Positions 1 to 12,000 of a stretch of 64,000 bases of DNA are shown piece after piece (position 1 is the stretch's first letter; each line of letters starts with the position of its first letter). The stretch comes from Sipunculus nudus (lineage: Eukaryota > Annelida > Sipuncula > Golfingiida > Sipunculidae). Location: assembly GCA_026874595.1 (NCBI GenBank), contig CM049309.1, forward strand, positions 53,356,079 through 53,420,078. Reading direction: 5' to 3'. Position numbers and translations under genes: made by a program. Below the pieces are notes generated by a model. That model searched no databases and was not told the DNA's origin. It saw only the letters and a program-made list of their open reading frames with translations.

Positions 1-45
1 CCTCTACCCTTGATGGGATACCACCAGTCATCATACTGTAAATAC
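1..45 (-). CDS. Glycosidase-like gene, exon 7 (partial, runs off window)
   Basis: The acceptor TATTTTTCCAG ends at 46. The first G completes the Arg codon begun by exon 6, then YLQYDDWWYPIKGR follows. Paired acidic residues before WWY at the end of a hydrophobic strand resemble a glycosidase barrel motif. The next AG (37-36) would break the frame, so the upstream acceptor was chosen. The exon continues outside the window. Confidence 0.7.
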
Positions 46-3000
46 CTGGAAAAATACTGATCTGTGAACCAGGTGCCTGAAGAAATACTGACAGGTGAGG
101 CAGATACAATGAGAAATACTGACAGGTGAGGCAGATACATGGAGAATTACTGACAGGTGAGGCAGATACCTGGAGAAATGCTGATGGGTGAGGCAGACAC
201 CTGGAGAAATACTGATTGGTGAGGTGAGGCAGACCTGGAGAAATACTGATGGGTGAGGCAGACACCTGGAGAAATCTTGAAATGTGAAATGGATATGGAG
301 AGAAATACAGACAGATGAGAGAGATACCTTGAGAAATACCGAGGGGTGAATTAGATACCTTGAGTATAACTGACAGGTGCTATAAATACATGGAGAAATA
401 CTGAGAGGTTAGTTGCTTACCTTTTGTAATACTGAGAGGTTAGAGACATATGTGGAGAAATACTATCATGAAAACTGTAAGAGTGAAAGGTAAGATATAT
501 ACTAGGTAATAAAAACTGGAGAATACTGACAGGTGATTCAAATACCTAGATAAGTACTGATGGGTGAAGCCGATGCTTTGAGATATAATGTAGGCATAGA
601 TATATTGAGATGTACACTCAGGTCATGCACAACTCAAGCAAACTGGTGACAAAAAGCAAGAGACACACTGATTCATAAACTGAAAAAAATTGTCAACCAC
701 TGCAAATTACTGGAGATATACCTGATATTACAGATAAGGCATCTTTGACATGGTCTAAATGATGCTAATATGAAAAATAAGAATAATCAATTAAGTAATG
801 AAAAAAAACACTAAAGTTCAATTCTTGCAAAAGCCCAAGGTTTCAACTGTCACTTTTCTTTCAAATTATATGAAAAAATGTATCTATGCATATAAAATTT
901 GCATTTGAAAAAAATTCAACAAATTCAAATTTATATTTATGTTAAATTATTGTAATACAATTTGTAAGGGCAAAAGTCTACCTGTATGGAATTTTTTTCT
1001 TCATGGCATCATTATATATACCAAGTATTGTGTCTTCATAGTTCATGTCTGGTTCTGTCTTGTGGTAATAATAAGCCCCTAAAATACAGAAACATTTTTG
1101 CAGATATTTATATCTACCCCGACAATATTCTGTACAAAAATAATTATCTGACATTATTCTGCACACAGTATATCACTGTCTCTGGTTCTGCAAGTACTCT
1201 ATACTCTGCATATTATCATCTCCAACTTGAAGAATATATTGCTTGTACATTACAGAAATGATTACAATGCAAGTGTAGATCATGAACTTATTTCATAACA
1301 CATTGCCATATGTGCTCAGGCCATGCAATGTCCTATAAAAAGTCAGGTTTAATATATTGGCAAGGATCATCAGTTTGCACACTAATTATAAAATGTCTTT
1401 ATTCATTTCATTGAAGGATTGATTAATACACCATGGCAGTTTGATAATTGATTCAATTACCCTCATTTGTGTAATTATGCAGGCAGAAATAACAAGTTGT
1501 AAACTTAATGATTGAAGACATGTAAATAAGTTTATATATGAGTGAAGACAGGATGGCTTACAGATTCTCCAATGGTTCGAATGTCTAATGGTGCCTCAAA
1601 CCATTGTTAGTGTAGAAACATATGTAGGCAATTGCCCTTTCTGTTGTCTGTGTAGTAACTTATAAAGGGTATTGTTCTTACCATTGTCTGTGTAGTAACC
1701 TATGTAAGCTATTGTCCTTACCATTGTCTGTGTAGTAACATATGTAGACTATTGTCCTTACCATTGTCTGTGTAGTCACCTATAAAGGCTATTGTCCTTA
1801 CCATTGTCTGTGTAGTCACCTATGTAGGCTACTGTTCTAACAATTCTCTGTGTAGTAACCTATGTAGGCTATTGCTCTTACCATTGTCTGTGTAGTAACC
1901 TATGTAGGGTATTGTTCTTACCATTGTCTGTGTAGTAACCTATGTAGGGTATTGTTCTTACCATTGTCTGTGTAGTAACCTATGTAGGGTATTGTTCTTA
2001 CCATTGTCTGTGTAGTAACCTATGTAGGCTATTGTTCTTACCATTGTCTGTGTAGTAACCTATGTAGGCTATTGTCCTTACCATTGTCTGTGTAGTAACC
2101 TATGTAGGCTATTGCTCTTACCATTGTCTGTGTAGTAACCTATGTAGGGTATTGTTCTTACCATTGTCTGTGTAGTAACCTATGTACGGTATTGTTCTTA
2201 CCATTGTCTGTGTAGTAACCTATGTAGGGTATTGTTCTTACCATTGTCTGTGTAGTAACCTATGTAGGCTATTGTCCTTACCATTGTCTGTGTAGTAACC
2301 TATGTAGGGTATTGTTCTTACCATTGTCTGTGTAGTAACCTATGTAGGCTATTGTCCTTACCATTGTCTGTGTAGTAACCTATGTAGGCTTTGTCCTTAC
2401 CATTGTCTGTGTAGTAACCTATGTAGGGTATTGTTCTTACCATTGTCTGTGTAGTCACCTATAAAGGCTATTGTCCTTCTGTGTAGTCACCTATGTAGGC
2501 TACTGTTCTAACAATTCTCTGTGTAGTAACCTATGTAGGCTATTGCTCTTACCATTGTCTGTGTAGTAACCTATGTAGGGTATTGTTCTTACCATTGTCT
2601 GTGTAGTAACCTATGTAGGGTATTGTTCTTACCATTGTCTGTGTAGTACCCTATGTAGGCTATTGTCCTTACCATTGTCTGTGTAGTAACCTATGTAGAC
2701 TATTGTCCTTACCATTGTCTGTGTAGTAACCTATAAAGGCTATTGTCCTTACCATTGTCTAACAATTCTCTGTGTAGTAACCTATGTAGGCTATTGTTCT
2801 TACCATTGTCTGTGTAGTAACCTATGTAGGGTATTGTTCTTACCATTGTCTGTGTAGTTACCTATATAGGGTATTGTTCTTACCATTGTCTGTGTAAGAA
2901 CCAATGTAGACTATTCTTCTTACCATTGTCTGTGTAGTAACCTATGTAAACAGTTGTCCTTACCATTGTCTGTGTTGTAACCTATAAAGGCTATTGTCCT

Positions 3001-6000
3001 TACCATTGTCTGTGTAGTAACCTATGTAGACTATTGTGCTTACCATTGTCTGTGTAGTAATCTATGTAAGCTATTGTTCTTACCATTGTCTGTGTAGTAA
3101 CCTATTTAGGGTATTGTTCTTACCATTGTCTGTGTAATATCCTATGTAGGCTATTGTCCTTACCATTGTCTGTGTAGTAACCTATATAGGGTATTGTTCT
3201 TACCATTGTCTGTGTAATAACCAATGTAGACTATTGTTCTTACCATTGTCTGTGTAGTAACCTATGTAAGCAGTTGTCCTTACCATTGTCTGTGTTGTAA
3301 CCTATAAAGGCTATTGTCCTTACCATTGTCTAACAATTCTCTGTGTAGTAACCTATGTAGGCTATTGCTCTTACCATTGTCTGTATAGTAACCTATGTAG
3401 GGTATTGTTCTTACCATTGTCTGTGCAATAACCAATGTAGACTATTGTTCTTACCATTGTCTGTGTAGAAACCTATGTAAGCAGTTGTCCTTACCATTGT
3501 CTGTGTAGTCACCTATGTAGGGTATTGTTCTTACCATTGTCTGTGTAGTAACCAATGTAGACTATTGTTCTTACCATTGTCTGTGTAATAACCAATGTAG
3601 ACTATTGTTCTTACCATTGTCTGTGTAGTAACCAATGTAGACTATTGTTCTTACCATTGTCTGTGTAGTAACCAATGTAGACTATTGTTCTTACCATTGT
3701 CTGTGTAATAACCAATGTAGACTATTGTTCTTACCATTGTCTGTGTAGTAACCTATGTAAGCAGTTGTCCTTACCATTGTCTGTGTAGTAACCCATGTAG
3801 GGTATTGTTCTTACCATTGTCTGTGAAGTAACCTATGTAGGGTATTGTTCTTACCATTGTCTGTGTAATAACCAATGTAGACTATTGTTCTTACCATTGT
3901 CTGTGTAGTAACCTATGTAAGCAGTTGTCCTTACCATTGTCTGTGTAGTAACCTATAAAGGCTATTGTCCTTACCATTGTCTAACAATTCTCTGTGTAGT
4001 AACCTATGTAGGCTATTGTTCTTACCATTGTCTGTGTAGTAACCTATGTAGGGTATTGTTCTTACCATTGTCTGTGTAGTAACCTATATAGGGTATTGTT
4101 CTTACCATTGTCTGTGTAATAACCAATGTAGACTATTCTTCTTACCATTGTCTGTGTAGTAACCTATGTTAGCAGTTGTCCTTACCATTGTCTGTGTAGT
4201 AACCTATAAAGGCTATTGTCCTTACCATTGTCTAACAATTCTCTGTGTAGTAACCTATGTAGGCTATTGTTCTTACCATTGTCTGTGTAGTAACCTATGT
4301 AGGGTATTGTTCTTACCATTGTCTGTGTAGTAACCTATATAGGGTATTGTTCTTACCATTGTCTGTGTAATAACCAATGTAGACTATTCTTCTTACCATT
4401 GTCTGTGTAGTAACCTATGTAAGCAGTTGTCCTTACCATTGTCTGTGTTGTAAACTATAAAGGCTATTGTCCTTACCATTGTCTGTGTAGTAACCTATGT
4501 AGACTATTGTGCTTACCATTGTCTGTGTAGTAACCTATGTAAGCTATTGTTCTTACCATTGTCTGTGTAGTAACCTATTTAGGGTATTGTTCTTACCATT
4601 GTCTGTGTAATAACCTATGTAAGCTATTGTCCTTGCCATTGTCTGTGTAGTAATCTATGTAGGCTTTGTCCTTACCATTGTCTGTGTATTGACCTATAGA
4701 GGCTATTGGTCTTACCATTGTCTGTGTAGTAACCTATATAGGGTATTGTTCTTACCATTGTCTGTGTAATAACCAATGTAGACTATTGTTCTTACCATTG
4801 TCTGTGTAGTAACCTATGTAAGCAGTTGTCCTTACCATTGTCTGTGTTGTAACCTATAAAGGCTATTGTCCTTACCATTGTCTAACAATTCTCTGTGTAG
4901 TAACCTATGTAGGCTATTGTTCTTACCATTGTCTGTGTAGTAACCTATGTATTTATTTATTATAATATTGTGAAGGGTGGCCTGTACCAGAATAAGAATT
5001 CTGTTATAAGCAGGGCCCTCTTCCAAGATATACAAGATATTATAAACAATGGAACATGATAATAAAAATACATTAAAGTACATGTACAATGCGAAATATA
5101 AAAGACATAATGAGACTGTAAACTCATTACAAAGGAATGATAATATCATAAAATTAATAAAAGGGACGGTACTAACAGCGGTAAGAGCAATGATTACATC
5201 TAAAACAATTTCGTGCTGTGATAAGATTATGACATCATTGTAAAATCGAGAAGTACAAACGTGATAATTTTTTAAAATGCTGCAAATTAGAAGCAAACTT
5301 AATGTGTCGAGGAAGGGAGTTCCATAGAGTACTGCCTGCATAAAAAGAGGTAGCCTTGAAGGCTTCAATACGCGGTTTCGGAAGGATACAGTTTTTGTTT
5401 TCGGTTAACCGCGTCGAATAATTATGAATGCCCTTCGCCATATGAAAATTCTTACATAAATATGAAGGGGCTAAATCATTAATGCATTTATAGGTTAAAA
5501 TAGATAGGAGGTACAAATATCGCTGATCAATTGTCATTAAGCCTATTTCTTTCACTAAATCTAAACTTCTTTGAGTTGGGTCGTAATTTTTTGTTATTAT
5601 CCTAGCTGCACGACACTGCATTCGTTGGATTGCGGCACGGAATGTGCTGGGACAGCTGCCCCATACTGTTAGGCTATAATCTATTGAGGGTTGAACAAAG
5701 GCGTGATATATAGTGACTAAAAACTTCTGTGGTAGAAATTTGCTGAGCCGATGTAAAAGTCCAATTTTGCAACATAGCTTTTTAAAAACGGTAGAAGTGT
5801 GAGATTTCCATGTGAGATGGGCGTCAATGATCAAGCCAAGGTGAGAAAATTCATCGACATTCGGGACAATATCTTTATCGATAATTATTTGTAATGAATT
5901 TGATTGTTTGCGTTGCTTGGAACTCACAAGCATAGTAGCTGATTTTGTGGCGTTTGCAATTAGTTTGTTTTTATTAAGCCATTTAGTAACTTGGTCTACA

Positions 6001-9000
6001 GCAGCCTGTAACTTATGTTGTGCTGATTCGCGATTGATGCCGTCTGCGTATAGCGTGATGTCGTCAGCATAAATCGAGCATTTTGCGTCTGTTACATTAT
6101 CGGGCAAGTCATTAAGATATAGTAAGAAAAGAATTGGTCCAAGTACAGTGCCTTGTGGTACACCTGTATCGATGGTTTTCACCTCAGAATTATAGTTATT
6201 GAAGCAGACAAACTGCTTTCGGTCGTATAAATAATTATAAAACCAGGTGTGCGAATTTCCATTTACGCCATACTGTTTTAATTTAGCCAATAATATATCG
6301 TGATTTAGGGAATCAAAACCTTTTTTAAGGTCGAGAAAGCATATGGAGTTTACATGTCCGCAGTTCATAACTGTCAGCCAATTATCAACTATTCTATGTA
6401 ATGCAGTTTGGGTAGAGTTGTTTGCAAGAAAGGCAGTTTGTTCAGGAGATATCAATCGTTTGTGGTTTAAGTAATTAAGGAGATGACGTTTAATGTGCTT
6501 CTCTAAGATTTTAATCCCATGGCTAGTGATCGAAATTGGCCGGTAATTGTTAGTATCAGAAAGTTTCCCTTTACCCTTATAAATGGGTACCACCCTTGCA
6601 CACTTCCAGTCAGGAGGAACTATTCCTGTACTGAGTGATAAGTTAAGAATATGTGTCAGCGATGGCGCTAAGATGACCGCGGCCTCTCCAAGTAAAACCC
6701 CGGCATATTGAGGACATCAATTCCATGTTTATTCTTAAATGCGACTAGAAGTTTCACGACATCCTGTTGGCTCATTTGAGGGATTGAAAACCGAGAATCA
6801 GTAAAATCAGGTTGGTCCTGCACAACATCTTTGGTAAATGCTTTAGTTAAAGTTTTTCCAACTGAGGCAAAGAAGTCATTCAGGTCATCCGCAGTTAGAT
6901 CTGGACTATCTTGACCCCGTCTAACTGGAATGATCACGTGTTTTAAAGACTGCCAAATCTCCTTGGGAGATTTTGATGACTGTGCCTTGTGTCTATAATA
7001 GGAACGTTTCAGTTGACGGATCATGCAAGTGACCCGATTACGTAACCGCCTGAACTGTGCCCACAGCTGCGGATCATTATTTGACACAGCAGATTTACGA
7101 ATGCGTTCTCGGTTTTATATTAGACGCTGGATATCAGGTGACATCCAGGGATTGTGTCTATTATTTCTAACTCTAAACTTTCTAAAAGGTGCGTGTTTAT
7201 TACATATGGTCAGAAATTCATCACGCCATAGATTCCAGGCCGAGATGACATCATTTACATCGGGAAGACAGTGAAATGTTAATGATGACTGAATGGACCG
7301 CTTGAAGGCAAGGGGATCAAATTTCTTAAAGGACCTAACTCTCACAAATTTGGTTCCTTTTTGGCAACTGCCTCCTGAGAGCCGGGTAAAAATAATATGA
7401 TGATCGCTAAGTGACCACGGAATAACGCCGGATGATGAGTGAATACCGGGTGTATTTGTAAAAATCAAATCTATCGTACTGGATGAGGTTGCGGTGACTC
7501 GAGTTGGGGAGGTTATAAGTTGATGAAGGTTGTATGATGTGGCCATATTCACCAACTCAACATTTATAGACGCTTTGGGGTTATTAAAATCAATATTAAA
7601 ATCGCCTATGATCACTGTATGAACATGTTTAGCCATAGCAAGGCTAATGTTATCGAAGAGAAGTTGTAAATAACTTTTGTCAGAGTGAGGCGGTCTATAT
7701 ATACACCCGATCAGAGAGTTACGTCTGTTCCATTGAATTTGGACCCAGATTACTTCTAGATGATCATTAGAAATAAAAGGACATACGGTAGATTGCAAGG
7801 AACATTGTACATAAATGGCAACACCTCCACCATGTCTATTTCGGTCTTTTCGGTAGAGAGTATACCCCGGGATTTCGATTTCATGGGTTGCGATACTATC
7901 GTCCAACCAAGTCTCAGTGAGACATATTACATGGACCGAACCAACCTTTAAGAGGAGCACTAATTCGTCGAACTTGGGAGGAAGACTTCTTACATTTAAG
8001 TGGATTATAGTTAGGCCATTCTTCTTTCGGATACACTGTAGGAGTGTTTCAATTGAGGTACCATCATCATGCGTGTTTGAGGGAGGCACGTTTTGATAAT
8101 CGGTAATGAACCCGTCATTGTTGTGACCAGGTAAGTAACTCTCGTTGTAAGGGGTACTGTTCATGTTAATTCTATTACTGCTTGCTTGTGAAAATTTTTA
8201 AGAGAGGTTGCGATTTTGATTACATCACATATATTCGAACGGAATGCCTTTGAGCCTTTCTTGTTTAGATGGAGGTTGTCAGATTTTAGTGTAAATGGAC
8301 CAAGGTTATCATTCATTACCAGAGTCCATCCGTTTTTTTCAGCGTAGATTTCTAGTGCGGCATTCAGAAGTCTTATTCTTTTAGAGTATATCTTAGAGGG
8401 TCTGCTAATCACTGTGCTAATTGTGACGTGCTTAATACTAGGATTCTGTTTTATAATTGGCACAATCTTACGGAACTTACGAATGCTAGTGTCTGCATTT
8501 TCTTTGCTTACATGATTTGTACCGATGTGTATGAGGAGATGGTCAGATTTGACTTGCTTGATCCTATCAATAGCATGATCAAAAGTAAACACACTTGAGT
8601 CCACATGCACATTGACTTTGGTTTCCTCGGAGAGGTCAGAAGAGTTCAAGTTCTTTGTCATTGAGTCCCCCAGGACAGTTACGTAAGAGGATTGGCAGGG
8701 CCTTGTTTTGTGTTGCTTGTGTTCGTGTGAAGGCTTGGGCGTAGAGTTCCCTGATTTCTTCTGAGCTCTGTTTACATGGCATGTTGCTGGGTTTACACTG
8801 GAGTCGTTGTGTACTTCTGTGGAAGCGTCTGTGCTAGGATACGCGTTTACGTCTCGGAAGCTGATAGTTGAGGCTGTTACAGACGAATCTTCACTCGTTG
8901 GATTTGATAGTGTGGAGTTTAGAAGAGTAATGGGTGTACTGGTATTCAGCGTAGTCTGTGTTGCAGTGGTCTTGATTTTTGGAGTTGAGGGTGGATCATT

Positions 9001-12000
9001 TACTGGTGATGACGAAAGGCAGTTTGTTGTTACGTTACATTTGCATTGACAGCATCGTGTTGAGTTCGATGGAGTGGTACGTTCCATTAAGGCATATTAT
9101 GGGTTTGAAGGGCTATGTTTATCTAAATTAGCGACTCAAGGCGGGTAGCAAGGAGGTTGATTTTGTGTGGATAGTTTCTGCACGTTATACACGTCCAGAT
9201 GCCAAGAGTTCCACTATCCTCTCCTACACATACTGGATGGAACCAGCTCATACAGATGCAGCATCGAACCATAGATTCATCAGCATACTTGCGATCATAT
9301 ACACAGTCCTTAGAGCAATATGATTCTTCTTGATCTTTGGTTTCAAGGTTGCGTTTTGATTGCTCTTTAAATGATGTTCTTTTTTTTGTATTACGTGTCT
9401 GACGTTCACATGTAGCTTTATCGGGTGTTAGTTTATCACAGTTTGATTTTGTGTTCACCTCATTGTATGAATTAGGAGAGCAATGGGTGTTATCATTCAG
9501 CTCAGCGTGTGAAATAGGGGAGCAATGGGTGTTATCATTCAGCTCAGCGTGTGACATTACACTAATATCCAGAGGTGATGGAGGCGACGTAGAGGCTGGC
9601 GATAATGGAGAGTCTTGAGGTATTGATGAGTTTATTTCAGGTAATGGACTCATTGAGTTGGAATTTTGAGGGGTCTTCTGGAAAAGATCCCCCAGGATGT
9701 TGTCTGTTGTTGTTGACCCTTTGTTCACAATTGAGGATGAAGCGATGACCGCAACACTGGTTTCACTCAATCTGGTTTGTACTCTGTTGTTTATACCATT
9801 AGATATGAATAACGCTTTGCATGAAAGTACAGGTTTTGGTATTGACGGGATTATATTGGCAAGTTCTGCCTGGATTGCTGACTTGCATTTTGTTTTCCTG
9901 AATTTGTTTAGGTCACACTTCTTCATATTATGAACAGTGGTATTCCAGTTATTTGTGACGTCACTGATGGCTTGCTCGAGTTTTTCTTTTGTCGGCACAG
10001 GCAAGCTATCGAGCAGCATGTTAGATTGTTGAATCAGTTTGTCAGACATGATTTCTTTTGCGTATACACTAATATGAGTTCGATAAAACGTCTTAGTGAC
10101 TGTTTATAGGAAGATGAGAGAACAGGACGCGGGGTTTGTTTACAGTTTCCAGGGGCGACGTCTTGAATGTTATGATAGATAAACTTACTTTTCCGTCGCT
10201 GAAATATCACTCAAACATCCCCACAACACAGTATAGGGGAATGCATGGAATATCACAGTTTGTCTTCTAAAACATGTGCTTGTAAAATCCGTTTAAGAGC
10301 GTAAAATCCATTAAAATCCAAGTAAAAATGTGAGCACTATAACTTCTCTGCTCGCTCCTTCACGCATGCGCATTTGTCATTGATTGTAGGGTATTGTTCT
10401 TACCATTGTCTGTGTAATAACCAATGTAGACTATTGTTCTTACCATTGTCTGTGTAGTAACCTATGTAAGCAGTTGTCCTTATCATTGTCTGTGTAGTAA
10501 CCTATAAAGGCTATTGTCCTTACCATTGTCTAACAATTCTCTGTGTAGTAACCTATGTAGGCTATTGTTCTTACCATTGTCTGTGAAGTAACCTATGTAG
10601 GGTATTGTTCTTACCATTGTCTGTGTAGTAACCTATATAGGGTATTCTTCTTACCATTGTCTGTATAATAACCAATGTAGACTATTGTTCTTACCATTGT
10701 CTGTGTAGTAACCTATGTAAGCAGTTGTCCTTACCATTGTCTGTGTAGTAACCTATAAAGGCTATTGTCCTTACCATTGTCTAACAATTCTCTGTGTAGT
10801 AACCTATGTAAGCTATTGTCCTTACCATTGTCTGTGCAGTAACCTATGTAGGGTATTGTTCTTACCATTGTCTGTGTAATAACCAATGTAGACTATTGTT
10901 CTTACCATTGTCTGTGTAGTAACCTATAAAGGCTATTGTCCTTACCATTGTCTAACAATTCTCTGTGTAGTAACCTATGTAGGCTATTGTCCTTACCAAT
11001 TTCTGGGTAGTCACCTATGTAGGCTACTGTTCTAACAATTCTCTGTGTAGTAACCTATGTATGCTATTGTTCTTACCATTGTCTGTGTAGTAACCTATGT
11101 AGGGTATTGTTCTTACCATTGTCTGTGTAGTTACCTATATAGGGTATTGTTCTTACCATTGTTTGTGTAATAACCAATGTAGACTATTCTTCTTACCATT
11201 GTCTGTGTAGTAACCTATGTAAGCAGTTGTCCTTACCATTGTCTGTGTTGTAACCTATAAAGGCTATTGTCCTTACCATTGTCTGTGTAGTAACCTATGT
11301 AGACTATTGTCATTACCATTGTCTATGTAGTAACCTATGTAAGCTATTGTTCTTACCATTGTCTGTGTAGTAACCTATTTAGGGTATTGTTCTTTCCATT
11401 GTCTGTGTAATAACCTATGTAAGCTATTGTCCTTACCATTGTCTGTGTAGTAACCTATGTAGGCTTTGTCCTTACCATTGTCTGTGTATTGACCTATAAA
11501 GGCTATTGTTCTTACCATTGTCTGTGTAGTAACCTATGTAGGGTATTGTTCTTACCATTGTCTGTGTAGTAACCTATATAGGGTATTGTTCTTACCATTG
11601 TCTGTGTAATAACCAATGTAGACTATTGTTCTTACCATTGTCTGTGTAGTAACCTATGTAAGCAGTTGTCCTTACCATTGTCTGTGTTGTAACCTATAAA
11701 GGCTATGGTCCTTACCATTGTCTGTGTATTGACCTATGTAGGCTATTGTTCTAACAATTCTCTGTGTAGTAACCTATGTAGGGTATTGTTCTTACCATTG
11801 TCTGTGTAGTACTCTATGTAAGCTATTGTCCTTACCATTGTCTGTGTAGTAACCTATGTAGGCTATTGTTCTTACCATTGTCTGTTTAGTAACCTATTTA
11901 GGGTATTGTTCTTACCACTGTCTGTGTAATAACCTATGAAAGCTATTGTCCTTACCATTGTCTGTGCAGTAACCTATGTAGGCTTTGTCCTTACCATTGT

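Larger units (their letters stand above)
4952..10384 (-). mobile_element. CR1-like non-LTR retrotransposon, near full length
   Basis: A 5433-bp element in the same orientation as the host gene, flanked by TGTA (4948-4951 and 10385-10388). Order from its 5' end: 5' UTR (10384-10050), ORF1 in two frames with a PHD-like finger and an SGNH hydrolase, ORF2 with apurinic endonuclease and reverse transcriptase, 3' UTR (5234-4952) ending in an AATA-type tail with no long poly(A). PHD plus esterase modules in ORF1 are known for the CR1 group, hence the assignment. ORF2 has a single in-frame stop and one frameshift, so this copy is dead but young. Confidence 0.9.

Noticed and set aside
36..37. Alternative acceptor TTTACAG for exon 7
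   Set aside because: It would put the exon out of phase with exon 6 and lose YLQYDDWWY; the upstream CCAG at 46 keeps the frame.
4832..5368. 178-codon minus-strand ORF
   Set aside because: It runs from the LINE 3' end into the minisatellite; a chance fusion.
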